Below are positions 14,930 through 22,491 of a DNA stretch of 22,491 bases, in pieces. The stretch spans positions 1-22,491 of the forward strand of contig CBFCZO010000044.1 in assembly GCA_965602675.1 (NCBI GenBank). The letters are read 5' to 3'. Within the stretch, counting starts at the first letter, position 1. Every line of letters begins with the position of its first letter. The notes under the pieces are model-generated. The model was not told the origin of the DNA. It worked only from the letters and a program-made list of their open reading frames with translations, and searched no databases. This DNA is from DATKUA01 sp965602675. Its GTDB lineage: Bacteria; Acidobacteriota; DATKUA01. Position numbers and translations under genes: made by a program.

Positions 14930-17620
14930 TCAGAAGTTGAAGCGGAGTCCGAGCTGGTAGTAGCGCGCGTCGACGATGGCGCTGGGAACCATGTAGTTTG
15001 TGCTGGTGACGTCGGTGGAGAGGTAGGATGTGACTGCGTCGTCGTTGAGGAGGTTGAAGACGTCGAAGACAACTCCGAGGCGGTATTTGCCTGCCAGTGT
15101 GAAGGCTTTCTCCAACCTGAAGTCGACGTTGAGCTGGTTGTCGTAGCGCCTGCTGCCGTCAACGGGCTCTACCAGGAAGGTGGCGTCGCCGATGGTGACT
15201 TCCGGCGCCCAGGGCGCACCGCTGAACCACGTCATCGCCGGGGTGACGAAGATCTCGAACGGCGCAATATAGGTACCGGTTACCTTGAGGACGTGGGGCC
15301 TCTCGAGGCCGAGGCGGCCAGTGGAGTTGATCCAGGAGTTGGGATCGCTGTATGAGTCGAAGCCCTGGATGATGCCGTAGTCCTGGCCGAGGTTACCGGT
15401 GTTGCGCGAGTAGGTGTAGTTGGCCCTGAGGCTCCAGTTGTCGCTCATCCGCTTTGTTACCTCGAAGACGAGGCCGTAGTACTTGCGGTAAGGCTCTTCG
15501 AGGACGCCCGTTTGTCCGGTGTTGGGGTTGGTGTAGAGCTGGGCAGCCCCGGGATTGAAGTTGGGGTAGTAGACGCCGGAGTAGGAGCCGTTGGGTCCGC
15601 TGTAGTTGGCCTGCTCGGTGTCCCAGGTCGCGTCGGGCGTGACGACGCCGATGATGTTCTTGTCTTTCTTCCAGATGAAGTTGACTGATCCCGAGAGGTT
15701 GGACGTGATCTCGCGTTCGATCCCGATCATGAAGCCCTCGGTGTACTGGTTGCTCTGGTCGGGATCGGCGAAGAAGTTGCCGGTGCCGCCGCTGACGGAC
15801 CAGAGAGTCCACTCGGGGGCGTCGGTGCCGAGGAGTGCCTGGCCGTAGTATTCCTTCTCGGCCGGCTGCTGGGTGATGAGGGCTTCGGTGTTTCCGGTGA
15901 CGACGCCCTCGTAGTATCGGCCGTAGAAGCCGCGGACGACGGTGGTGCCGTCGCCGAAGAGGTCGTAGGCAGCGCCGAGGCGGAAGGCCGGGTCATTGTA
16001 GCGGACTGCGGAGTCGCTGCCGATGATGGCGATGTCGGGATCATCGGCGTAGACGCCGCTGGAGTCGTAGCGGACGCCGAGGTTCAGCGTCAGCCTGTCG
16101 TTGACACTCCAGCTGTCCTGCGCGAATGCGGCGAGGCGCTTGACGACGGTGTAGCCTTCCCACTCGCCGTCGTCGTACCAGACGTAGGTCAGGCCGTCGT
16201 AGTAGTACTGGAAGCCTTCGAGGGTGATGTAGCGTCCGCCGAGGCTGCGCTCGTATTCGACACCGAACTTCATGCTGTGGCTGCCGTGGAGGTCATCGTT
16301 GAAGTAGTTGGCGGTGACAAGCATGTTGTCGCGGTTGCGGGTGTAGAGGTCGGAACGGTTTGCGCTGCTGCCGGGCAGATGCTGGCCGAGTGCGACGTCA
16401 TACATGAGGGGGTTGTCGATACCCGTGCCGCTCTTGGGGACGAGGTCGAAGCCGCCGCGGAAGCCGGCGTAGCGCCCCTCGAGGACGATGTCGTTGCTGA
16501 GGATGAAGCTGTGGTTGAGCAGGTAGGTGTTGCTGTCGCTGACCTGTTCCCAGAGGCTGCTTTCGTAGTTTGCTCGCCATCCGCCGACGTAGGCGCGGTG
16601 GGAGCGCTCTCTCTTGTAGTTGATCCAGCTGAAGGTGGTGAGGTTGCGGTCGTCGAGTTTGGCGGAGAGCTTGACGAAGGGCAGCTTGGGATTTTCCACC
16701 TGGGTGATGACCTTGTCGATCAGCTCGCGTTCGGTCTCGTACTTCTTGTAGTTGTAGCTTGCGAAGAACCAAACCCTATCCTTCATGATCGGCCCGCCGA
16801 CGACGACGTTGGGATCGGTGAGCTTTGTGGCGGTGGGAGCGGAGATGCCGGCATCGGCGTACTCGGTGGTGTTGTCGCTGACCCACTCTGTGCTCTGGTA
16901 GAAGAGGTTGACTTCGCCGTGGAAGTCGTTGCCGCCGCTCTTGGTGACGACGTTGAGCGCCGCGCCGGTGAAAGCGCCGTACTCAGCGGGGCTGCCGAAC
17001 ATGGAGACGTCCATCTGCTCGACCACTTCGGGCCCCAGGCCGGAGGCGGCGAAGACGGTGCCGGTGGCAGGGTCGGAGACGTTAACGCCGTCGGTGCTGT
17101 AGGACTGACTGGCTTCCGCGACGCCGCCGAAGGCGGAATTGTTGGTGAAGCCGGCGGTGAGGTTCGGCAGGTTCCAGATGTTGCGGGTGTTGGGCACGTT
17201 CTGGAGGAATTCGGTGTCGAGCTTGTCGCTGATACCGGAGGAGGTCTTGTCGACCAGCGGAGCCTCGCCGGAGATGACGATGACTTCCTCGAAGGCACCG
17301 ATTTCCATCGCCCTGTTGACAACGATGGTTGCGTCGAATCCCAACTCGAAACCCGTCTGTTCGACCGCCTTGTACTCGTTCTTCTCGAACTTGATGTCAT
17401 AGGTTCCCACCGGCAAGAGAGTGAAGCGGAAATAACCCTTGTCGTTGGTGAGAGTTTCCTGCGTGTGGCCGAGCATGGCGTCGGAGGTGAGTGTTACTTT
17501 CGCTCCTTCAATCGCAGCTCCATCAACAGTGGTGACGGTGCCCACGATGCGGCCCTTGTTCTGGGCGTAGGCTACCGTAGCCACAAGCAGAATCAGGATT
17601 AGCGGGATAGCTTTTTTCAT
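14930..17620 (-). CDS. Large TonB-dependent receptor with N-terminal carboxypeptidase-regulatory-like domain
   Basis: The 896-residue protein starts with a signal peptide (KKAIPLILILLVATVAYA). A beta-sandwich carboxypeptidase-regulatory-like domain (about 22-110, GRIVGTVTTVDGAAIEGAKVTL) and a plug (about 115-240, with GSPAEYGAFTGAALNVVTKSGGNDFHGE) follow. The long barrel ends in YYQLGLRFNF with a terminal Phe. The layout resembles Oar-like receptors common in Acidobacteriota and related phyla, usually of unknown ligand. No SusD-like partner or degradative enzyme lies beside it, so no substrate can be proposed. GAGG lies six bases before the ATG, and a strong terminator lies 36 bases after the stop. 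I find no clear promoter upstream. Confidence 0.93.
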   Translation of the reverse strand: MKKAIPLILILLVATVAYAQNKGRIVGTVTTVDGAAIEGAKVTLTSDAMLGHTQETLTNDKGYFRFTLLPVGTYDIKFEKNEYKAVEQTGFELGFDATIVVNRAMEIGAFEEVIVISGEAPLVDKTSSGISDKLDTEFLQNVPNTRNIWNLPNLTAGFTNNSAFGGVAEASQSYSTDGVNVSDPATGTVFAASGLGPEVVEQMDVSMFGSPAEYGAFTGAALNVVTKSGGNDFHGEVNLFYQSTEWVSDNTTEYADAGISAPTATKLTDPNVVVGGPIMKDRVWFFASYNYKKYETERELIDKVITQVENPKLPFVKLSAKLDDRNLTTFSWINYKRERSHRAYVGGWRANYESSLWEQVSDSNTYLLNHSFILSNDIVLEGRYAGFRGGFDLVPKSGTGIDNPLMYDVALGQHLPGSSANRSDLYTRNRDNMLVTANYFNDDLHGSHSMKFGVEYERSLGGRYITLEGFQYYYDGLTYVWYDDGEWEGYTVVKRLAAFAQDSWSVNDRLTLNLGVRYDSSGVYADDPDIAIIGSDSAVRYNDPAFRLGAAYDLFGDGTTVVRGFYGRYYEGVVTGNTEALITQQPAEKEYYGQALLGTDAPEWTLWSVSGGTGNFFADPDQSNQYTEGFMIGIEREITSNLSGSVNFIWKKDKNIIGVVTPDATWDTEQANYSGPNGSYSGVYYPNFNPGAAQLYTNPNTGQTGVLEEPYRKYYGLVFEVTKRMSDNWSLRANYTYSRNTGNLGQDYGIIQGFDSYSDPNSWINSTGRLGLERPHVLKVTGTYIAPFEIFVTPAMTWFSGAPWAPEVTIGDATFLVEPVDGSRRYDNQLNVDFRLEKAFTLAGKYRLGVVFDVFNLLNDDAVTSYLSTDVTSTNYMVPSAIVDARYYQLGLRFNF

Positions 17621-18315
17621 TTCTTCCCTCGGTTGTTAATTGTGTTTTCCCTCAGCAATGATCTCTCGATCACGCTTGGTTGCTCTTTTCGGCTGATCTA
17701 CCCGATCACTCCTTATTGACTAAAAGGTTAGGTGACCCAGATACAGCCAAGAGGGTAAGGTGCAAGAAAGATGCCCGCCTGCATTGGGATTTCGGCGACG
17801 GGTATCGCGCCTCGGTATCGAGCGAGGGGAGAAACTTGTTCCGACAACAATTCCTTGCATTTCAGCAGTTTACGAGAACAGAAAATCAACTTATAATATG
17901 TTAGGCATAAAAACATATTAAAAGCAAACACACACAGCCAAATTTCACACTCAATACTATTCAACATTTTGAATTGAATACCGGAAATATGGATTGTATT
18001 CAATTTTATATATTCAGATAAAAAAGTAGTCATATCAAGCGTTTGAATAGGTAGACGGCAATTATAGGAAGGAGCTATAAGTCTGAAGATGGGTAAAAAA
18101 GCACTCTCTTACTAGAGCTTATAGTAATAATATAATGTATTGGATGTGGAATAAATTTATACTATTATAACTTAATAAACGTATTCAAGCGATTGTGCCA
18201 CCGGGGCGGAATCTTGAATGGAGTAATTAGCCAGCGGCGGAATGTTCCACGAGGAAAAGGGGAAGGAACCCGCTCTGGATTGCAGAAACAGCCCGCCGCC
18301 GGGATAATAAGATGA
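17621..18315. other. Intergenic region with an AT-rich core
   Basis: No supported gene lies here. A 101-codon minus-strand frame (17728-18033) lacks a family resemblance and a good ribosome-binding site and is treated as chance. From about 17850 to 18185 the sequence is strikingly AT-rich against GC-rich surroundings, with several TATAAT-like hexamers (for example 18131-18136) but no well-spaced -35. TGATC/GATCA forms a small palindrome near 17664-17677. Confidence 0.6.
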
Positions 18316-18828
18316 TTATTCGATGCGCCTGAGCTCGACGCTGCCCATATCGACCCAGTTATCGAGTTCGAGCGAAAGCGTGGTCAGGATCAGATCATCA
18401 GAAAAGGAGAGACGCATGTACACCCTGTCTTGGTTAGGAAAGTTGAACATGTTGATTTCCAGATAGACATCCTTACCCTGCCGCTTAACTTCCCTGGCGA
18501 ACAGGAATCGGCCGTCATCGAAGCACCATAAATAGTACAGCTTTCCGTTTTTTGCGTCATAGCAGACGGGTCCCTTACTCTCCTGTGGGTTCTGTGGGTC
18601 GGCCAGACATTTGCTGGTCATTTCCAGGTATTTTTTATCTTTGTTCCATTTGAAAGTGACTAGCTCGTGCGCTTCTCCGGTCTTGATCTCCCAATTACCC
18701 GCCAGGGCAGCCATGGGGCAGAAGGAGTCGTCGTCCTCCTCGGCAAGAGCCGATAATAACCACCCTGCAGCCATCAACATCACCAACGACAGCGCGGCGG
18801 TTCTCACCATCCTAACAATCGGATCCAT
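18316..18828 (-). CDS. Exported 170-residue protein, tandem copy A
   Basis: An N-terminal hydrophobic segment (about 11-30) precedes an acidic EEDDD stretch and a mature domain starting FCPMAALAGNWE. Short alternating strands follow: TFKWNKDKKYLEMT, VCYDAKNGKLYYLWCFDDGRF, REVKRQGKDVYLE, LELDNWVDMGSVELRRIE. The pattern looks like a lipocalin-type or DUF1579-like beta-barrel; this is a fold guess, not an identification. It is closely related over its whole length to the next gene upstream, and even the lengths match. GAGG and AAAGG precede the ATG. Function is unknown; it is probably periplasmic or surface. Confidence 0.8.
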   Translation of the reverse strand: MDPIVRMVRTAALSLVMLMAAGWLLSALAEEDDDSFCPMAALAGNWEIKTGEAHELVTFKWNKDKKYLEMTSKCLADPQNPQESKGPVCYDAKNGKLYYLWCFDDGRFLFAREVKRQGKDVYLEINMFNFPNQDRVYMRLSFSDDLILTTLSLELDNWVDMGSVELRRIE

Positions 18829-18892
18829 CCTTTCCCTCCTCGCATAGATTCAAATAGATTAAACACACCTACGAAAGATGAAGCGAGCGGGA

Positions 18893-18965
18893 GGAATGAG
18901 CAATAGCGAAAGATAACCATTTTTTCGGTCACGTTGCGCCTGAGGCGAATAGCTAGTACTTGCCA
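18893..18965 (-). promoter_or_regulatory. Conserved upstream block of copy A
   Basis: This stretch is repeated upstream of copy B although neighbouring non-coding sequence has diverged. It contains a short hairpin, CGCC-TCA-GGCG (18937-18947), directly after CTAGCTATT. A promoter or leader-RNA role is inferred. Confidence 0.4.
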
Positions 18966-19043
18966 TAGGCCGCAGCTAAAACCATGCAGATAAGGAATCC
19001 GTTCAGGATGCAGATACGGCCCGCCGCCGGGTTAATAAGAGGA

Positions 19044-19556
19044 TTATTCGATGCGCCTGAGCTCGATGCTGCCCAGATCGACCCAGTTATCGAGTTCGAG
19101 CGAAGCCTTGACCACGAACAGATTTTCTGAGAAGGAATAACACACGTATAGCTTGTCGCCGTTGGGATTGTTGAACAAGGTGAGTTCCAAATAGACATCC
19201 TTGCCCAGGCGCTTGACTTCCCTGCCGATATGGAATTTGCCGTCATCGGAGTACATGAAGAGGTAGAGCTTTTCGGTTTTTGCGTCGTAGCAGACCAGTC
19301 CCCTGGACGGCGAGCGGTTCTGCGGGCCGACTAGAATTTCGATTGTCATTTCCAGGTATTTCTTATCCTTGTTCCATTCGAAGATAAAATACTCGTGGCG
19401 TGTATCGTCCTTGAGCTCCCATTTGCCCGCCAAGGCAGCCATGGGGCAGAAGGAGTCGTCGTCCTCCGCTTTGATTGTCGACAACATCCATCCCACCACG
19501 ACCAAGAGAGCGATAAACAGCACCACGATTCTCGTAGTTCTAATTCCTGGATTCAC
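19044..19556 (-). CDS. Exported 170-residue protein, tandem copy B
   Basis: Paralogue of the gene at 18316-18828, identical in length and with well over half its positions the same by eye, including DDDSFCPMAALAG, WNKDKKYLEMT, VCYDAK, REVKR.GKDVYLE and LELDNWVD.GS.ELRRIE. The signal segment and the middle (residues about 80-110) differ most. The start is GTG at 19556, preceded by AAAGG; the nearby ATG two codons earlier is out of frame. As with copy A, a secreted lipocalin-like fold is a guess and no function is known. Retention of both copies suggests different specificity or dosage. Confidence 0.8.
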   Translation of the reverse strand: MNPGIRTTRIVVLFIALLVVVGWMLSTIKAEDDDSFCPMAALAGKWELKDDTRHEYFIFEWNKDKKYLEMTIEILVGPQNRSPSRGLVCYDAKTEKLYLFMYSDDGKFHIGREVKRLGKDVYLELTLFNNPNGDKLYVCYSFSENLFVVKASLELDNWVDLGSIELRRIE

Positions 19557-19612
19557 CCCATGCCTTTACGTATCAAGTATGCCCGGTAAAACACACCAAG
19601 AAAGATGATGCG

Positions 19613-19692
19613 AAGGTGAGGAGTGAGCAATAGCGAAAGATAATCATTTTCACTGGCGCCCGGCGCCGGGCGAATAGCTAGAACTTGCCATA
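19613..19692 (-). promoter_or_regulatory. Conserved upstream block of copy B with 16-bp perfect palindrome
   Basis: It is the counterpart of 18893-18965. At the place of copy A's hairpin it carries the perfect palindrome CGCCCGGCGCCGGGCG (19657-19672), again directly after CTAGCTATT. The pairing is kept while the sequence differs. Confidence 0.45.
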
Positions 19693-19713
19693 TGCGGCGG
19701 TAAAAACTATGCA

Positions 19714-19719
19714 TATAAT
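19714..19719 (+). promoter_or_regulatory. Candidate -10 element for the TolB-like/TPR gene
   Basis: A perfect TATAAT stands 84 bases before the plus-strand start codon. No good -35 is at 16-18 bases, so this is a weak prediction. Confidence 0.3.
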
Positions 19720-19803
19720 GTAACAAGGCTTGTTTCAACGAGAGAGCCACTCACCACGTCGAGCGCCGCGAGCAGATAAGGCGCGCCACCCGCGGGAGCG
19801 AAA

Positions 19804-21531
19804 ATGACTGAGAGTAAGTTCAGATCGAAATCATCGCGCGACGCGTTTTCGCAGATAAGCCGGGAGATCGGCCCGAATGCGGAGATAGTCAGTATCAACC
19901 GATACCTGAACGGCGACGGTGAGAAAGAAGTCGAGGTGTCGGCGAGGCCCTGTAGAGGGGGCGGCGCGGATTCCTTGACGGGGGGCAAACGCGTTTCGTT
20001 GAAGACGATCGTGGTAATCGCCGCAGCCGGCCTGCTGTTGTCGGTTGCTACCGTTGTAGCGTTTCTAATTCTGTTTCCACAGGATTTATCCATTCAGGGG
20101 GGGGCGGAAAGGGCTGTGGCGATTGCGCCGGTGCGGCTGGCCGTGCTGCCGTTCACGGACCTGAGCCCCGAGGGCGACCAGCAATATTTCTGCGACGGCA
20201 TTGCGGAGGAGATACTCAACCGGCTGGTAAATCTAGAAGAATTGAAGGTTTGCGGCTGGATATCGGCATCGATGCTGTCGTCGCAAAACCTTTCGGTGCT
20301 CGAAACCGGTGAGAGGCTAAATGTATCGCGTTTGCTGACTGGCAGCGTGAGGAGGTCGGACGATCAGCTGAGGATCACGGTGCAGCTTGTCGACGCCGGT
20401 GACGGGTTTCACATCTGGTCGAACACGTATGCGAGCGGGTTGCACAACCTGTTCGAGATACAAGACGAGATCTCGATGTCGGTGCTCGAGGCGTTGAAGC
20501 TGGAGATGGGCCTGGCGGAGAAGGAACTGGTGACCCGAAGGAGTACATGGAGCCTCAAGGCAGATGACTATTTCAAGCGCGGCCGTTATCTGCAGCTCAA
20601 GGTAAAAGCGGAAAACATGCAGAAATCGATGGAATACTTCTCCAAGGCAGTGGAGATCGATCCGAACTTTGCGCTTGCCTACAGCCACATGGCGATGGGG
20701 TACACGGTGACAAAGAGTCTTTACGGCATTCCTATAGATGAGGCGTTCGCAAGAGCCGAGGGCTATATAGAAAAAGCCCTCAGCATTGATCCAACCCTGG
20801 CTGAGCCCCACTGCGCACGAGGCATGCTGTATATAGATCGAGAATTCGACCCGGAGCGGGCATTAAAAGAATTTGAAAAGGCTATTGAGCTCCGACCGAG
20901 CTTCGCTTTGGGGCACGTGATGTATTCCGGTCTTTCGCTGTTGATGGGAGACATGACGGCGGCCCGGCAGTCGGCTCGCATTGCTCTCGATATCGATCCG
21001 CTATCGCGCATGACCAACAACTGTATGTTCATGGTCCATCATATGCTGGGCGAGTACTCCGCCGCGGTGGAACAATTGAGAAGGTTGCTCGACCTGTATC
21101 CCGACGACGTACTTGCGGAATCGTATCACTACTACCTGGCACTCACGGGAAGAGAAGACGAGGCGTTTGCAGCCCTATACAGCTATCTCGAAGAAACAAT
21201 CGATACTGAAAACAAGGAAGGTATCCTCGCGGCGATCAGCAGGAGTTACAGCCAAGAAGGTTATAAGGCTGCGTTAGGCCGCTACGTAGAGCATTTCTCC
21301 ACTCAAATGGCGGCATGGACGTTGATCGAGTACCATATCTTTCTAAAAGAGCATAACAAAGCACTGGCAAGGCTCAAGGAGTTGATCAGCAAAAAAGAAT
21401 CGCAGGGAGTCAAAGGTGGAATCAATTACGTATTGATGATGCTCAGAATGAACCCGAAGTTGAGGGAGCTGGAATCGGTTCCGGGATTTGAAGCCCTCAA
21501 AGCGGAACTCGAGGGGCTGATATCACGATAA
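19804..21531 (+). CDS. Membrane-anchored TolB-like / TPR protein with FlhF-like N-terminus
   Basis: The 575-residue protein has a cytoplasmic N-terminus, one transmembrane segment (about 66-91), a TolB-like domain of the adenylate-cyclase-associated type (about 109-235: LAVLPFTDLSPEGDQQYFCDGIAEEILNRL, LLTGSVRRSDDQLRITVQLVDA, IWSNTY, IQDEI) and then tetratricopeptide repeats to the end (for example MQKSMEYFSKAVEIDPNFALAY and ALKEFEKAIELRPSFALGH). Such proteins usually carry a DNA-binding, kinase or cyclase domain at the N-terminus. Here residues 5-47 resemble the start of FlhF (SRDAFSQISREIGPNAEIVS...EVEVSA). GGGAG lies five bases before the ATG. The role is probably signalling or scaffold; the partner is unknown. 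It ends 11 bases from a convergent response regulator gene. Confidence 0.85.
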   Translation: MTESKFRSKSSRDAFSQISREIGPNAEIVSINRYLNGDGEKEVEVSARPCRGGGADSLTGGKRVSLKTIVVIAAAGLLLSVATVVAFLILFPQDLSIQGGAERAVAIAPVRLAVLPFTDLSPEGDQQYFCDGIAEEILNRLVNLEELKVCGWISASMLSSQNLSVLETGERLNVSRLLTGSVRRSDDQLRITVQLVDAGDGFHIWSNTYASGLHNLFEIQDEISMSVLEALKLEMGLAEKELVTRRSTWSLKADDYFKRGRYLQLKVKAENMQKSMEYFSKAVEIDPNFALAYSHMAMGYTVTKSLYGIPIDEAFARAEGYIEKALSIDPTLAEPHCARGMLYIDREFDPERALKEFEKAIELRPSFALGHVMYSGLSLLMGDMTAARQSARIALDIDPLSRMTNNCMFMVHHMLGEYSAAVEQLRRLLDLYPDDVLAESYHYYLALTGREDEAFAALYSYLEETIDTENKEGILAAISRSYSQEGYKAALGRYVEHFSTQMAAWTLIEYHIFLKEHNKALARLKELISKKESQGVKGGINYVLMMLRMNPKLRELESVPGFEALKAELEGLISR

Positions 21532-21542
21532 TCCCGGCCCGC

Positions 21543-22235
21543 TCAGCTGTTCACACCGTCTTCCTGTTGTAAGCCATTGGGGAAAATCTCGAGCGCCTTT
21601 GCCCGCAGGGTAAAATGAATCGCTTCGGCTCTGCTGTGAATATCGAGTTTCTTGTAGAGGTTGCGGACATGATTGACAGCGGTGAAATAGCTTATGCCCA
21701 ATTCCGCTCCGATTTCCTTGTTGGAGTTTCCGCCGGCGAGCAGGTCCAGAATTTCCGTTTCCCTTTTGGTCAGGGCTGACAAACATCTTTTGAGACTGAC
21801 GATATCATCGGCCTGAAGGTCATTCGCAAAAGCGTCTTTACTGCGGGGTGCTTTGAGTCGGCAATTGATGAAGGAGAGGACGTTGATACTCCTGTAAATG
21901 ACATTGAACTTTTCGTAGGCCACTCTGGCGGCCAGATCGTCAACCGACGCTTCCCTACCCGATTGAGAATCTTCGTTGCCCTCGTAATCGGTCAGCACGA
22001 GAACCGGCAGGGTTATCCCTTTGCTGCGCAACCGTTCAACTGCATCGGTGCTTGAAAGCTCCTCGAAGCGATCATTTGTCAGGACGCAGTCGAACTCTGC
22101 GGAAGCCAAAGCCGCGACGGCGTCCCCGAACGATTCGGCGAGAGCGAATTCGATGTCTTCATCGATGCCCAGCAGATGTGACATGATGAAATCGTGGTAG
22201 GCGGAATCGTTCTCGATGTGCAGGATTCTGATCAT
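21543..22235 (-). CDS. LuxR/NarL-type response regulator with degenerate receiver
   Basis: A receiver-like domain (about 1-125) is joined to a LuxR helix-turn-helix (about 152-213: LTKRETEILDLLAGGNSNKEIGAELGISYFTAVNHVRNLYKKLDIHSRAEAI), so it should bind DNA and regulate transcription. In the receiver the aspartate expected after the third strand (FDCVLxD) is Asn54, followed by Asp55. The usual acidic pair near the N-terminus reads Glu-Asn-Asp, and the conserved C-terminal Lys is not evident. It may be phosphorylation-independent or use the neighbouring Asp. No histidine kinase is adjacent; the TolB-like/TPR gene converges on it and may be functionally linked. The ATG at 22235 has a modest GAG-type ribosome-binding site. 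Confidence 0.85.
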   Translation of the reverse strand: MIRILHIENDSAYHDFIMSHLLGIDEDIEFALAESFGDAVAALASAEFDCVLTNDRFEELSSTDAVERLRSKGITLPVLVLTDYEGNEDSQSGREASVDDLAARVAYEKFNVIYRSINVLSFINCRLKAPRSKDAFANDLQADDIVSLKRCLSALTKRETEILDLLAGGNSNKEIGAELGISYFTAVNHVRNLYKKLDIHSRAEAIHFTLRAKALEIFPNGLQQEDGVNS

Positions 22236-22367
22236 GTCATCTCTAAATTAAGAGTAACGAATCGATGAGGGATACCAGCGGGGAAATCATAACACAGACT
22301 CCCGGAACCCGACCACACGGAGACCATCACTATGGGTGCGCGGGTTGTGAGGGCCGGTCTTGAGGCC

Positions 22368-22491
22368 TCACCGCACGCCAACTTTGTTCGCGCCGACCGC
22401 CAGGTTGTTATCGGTGTGAGGATCGCTGTTTTCATTCTCCGCGTCGACGTAGGCAAGGATGTAATAGTTTCTCGCGGGGATGTTTGAGGGC
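22368..22491 (-). CDS. C-terminal end of a CARDB-like secreted protein, partial
   Basis: The last 41 codons enter from the right edge, including NIPARNYYILAYVDAENENS and DNNLAVGANKVGVR before a TGA. The pattern 'YYILAYVDAENE...TDNN' is the end of a CARDB (cell-adhesion-related, bacterial) repeat as found in large exported proteins. The start and domain count are outside the window. A gap of about 130 bases without a recognisable gene separates it from the response regulator. Confidence 0.7.
   Translation of the reverse strand, partial: PSNIPARNYYILAYVDAENENSDPHTDNNLAVGANKVGVR

Larger units (their letters stand above)
18290..19740. repeat. Tandem duplication of gene plus upstream region (period about 728 bp)
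   Basis: Copy A runs from roughly 18290 to 19015 and copy B from roughly 19018 to 19740. Similarity covers the coding part, the GC-rich sequence after each stop (CCCGCCGCCGGG on the plus strand) and the upstream block containing GAGCAATAGCGAAAGATAA and CGAATAGCTAG. Divergence is substantial, so it is not a recent event. Confidence 0.85.

Noticed and set aside
16277..17602. 441-codon plus-strand frame opposite the large TonB receptor
   Set aside because: It is an antisense shadow of the receptor gene with Val/Ala/Glu/Asp-rich low-complexity translation and no family resemblance.
17728..18033. 101-codon minus-strand frame in the AT-rich spacer
   Set aside because: No ribosome-binding site, odd composition and no recognisable domain.
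18066..18114. Tiny plus-strand ORF (MGKKALSY) after an AGGAAGGAG sequence
   Set aside because: The ribosome-binding site is too far from the ATG and the ORF has only eight codons; likely chance.
19553..19750. 65-codon minus-strand frame upstream of copy B
   Set aside because: It runs through the palindrome-bearing upstream block, and the matching frame in copy A is not preserved.

Overview
The window is GC-rich chromosomal DNA from a diderm bacterium: it carries two TonB-dependent outer-membrane receptors, signal peptides and a CARDB-type secreted-protein C-terminus. Receptors with an N-terminal carboxypeptidase-regulatory-like domain, a TolB-like/TPR protein and a TrpF-TrpB fusion suggest a little-studied lineage (Acidobacteriota- or FCB-like), but I cannot place it firmly. 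TGA ends several intact genes (trpE, trpG, trpD), so the code is standard.

Positions 1-10359 hold an aromatic amino acid region, all on the minus strand. Transcription runs trpE-trpG-trpD-trpC-trpFB-trpA, then tyrA (chorismate mutase/prephenate dehydrogenase), then aroD-aroC-aroB, with aroB running off the window edge. These are three transcription units. Each is headed by a promoter, a short leader ORF with its own Shine-Dalgarno, and an intrinsic terminator just before the first structural gene. The leaders match the pathway products: WWW before trpE, FYYYF before tyrA, and YWYFW plus another W (all three aromatic amino acids) before the common-pathway genes aroD-aroC-aroB. This is the main discovery: a matched set of three ribosome-mediated attenuators, not previously annotated in this window, that appears to read Trp, Tyr/Phe and the pooled aromatics separately. 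aroD carries an in-frame TGA that cuts off the last conserved active-site segment; translation in the same frame resumes the conserved C-terminus and ends in an ATGA overlap with aroC.

Positions 10448-14740 (minus strand) hold a class I O-methyltransferase-like gene preceded by a well-initiated 23-codon ORF, a TonB-dependent receptor with a CxxC plug motif, and a small membrane-anchored protein with an HHCPFC motif under a good sigma-70-type promoter. The Cys/His motifs hint at metal-related uptake. A nested 72-bp inverted repeat lies between receptor and methyltransferase.

Positions 14865-17620 hold a second, larger TonB-dependent receptor with a strong terminator. An AT-rich intergenic stretch follows (about 17850-18185). 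Two tandemly duplicated 170-residue exported proteins lie at 18316-19556, each with a conserved upstream block. Then comes a plus-strand TolB-like/TPR membrane protein with an FlhF-like N-terminus, a convergent LuxR-type response regulator with a degenerate receiver domain, and the C-terminal end of a CARDB-like protein at the right edge.
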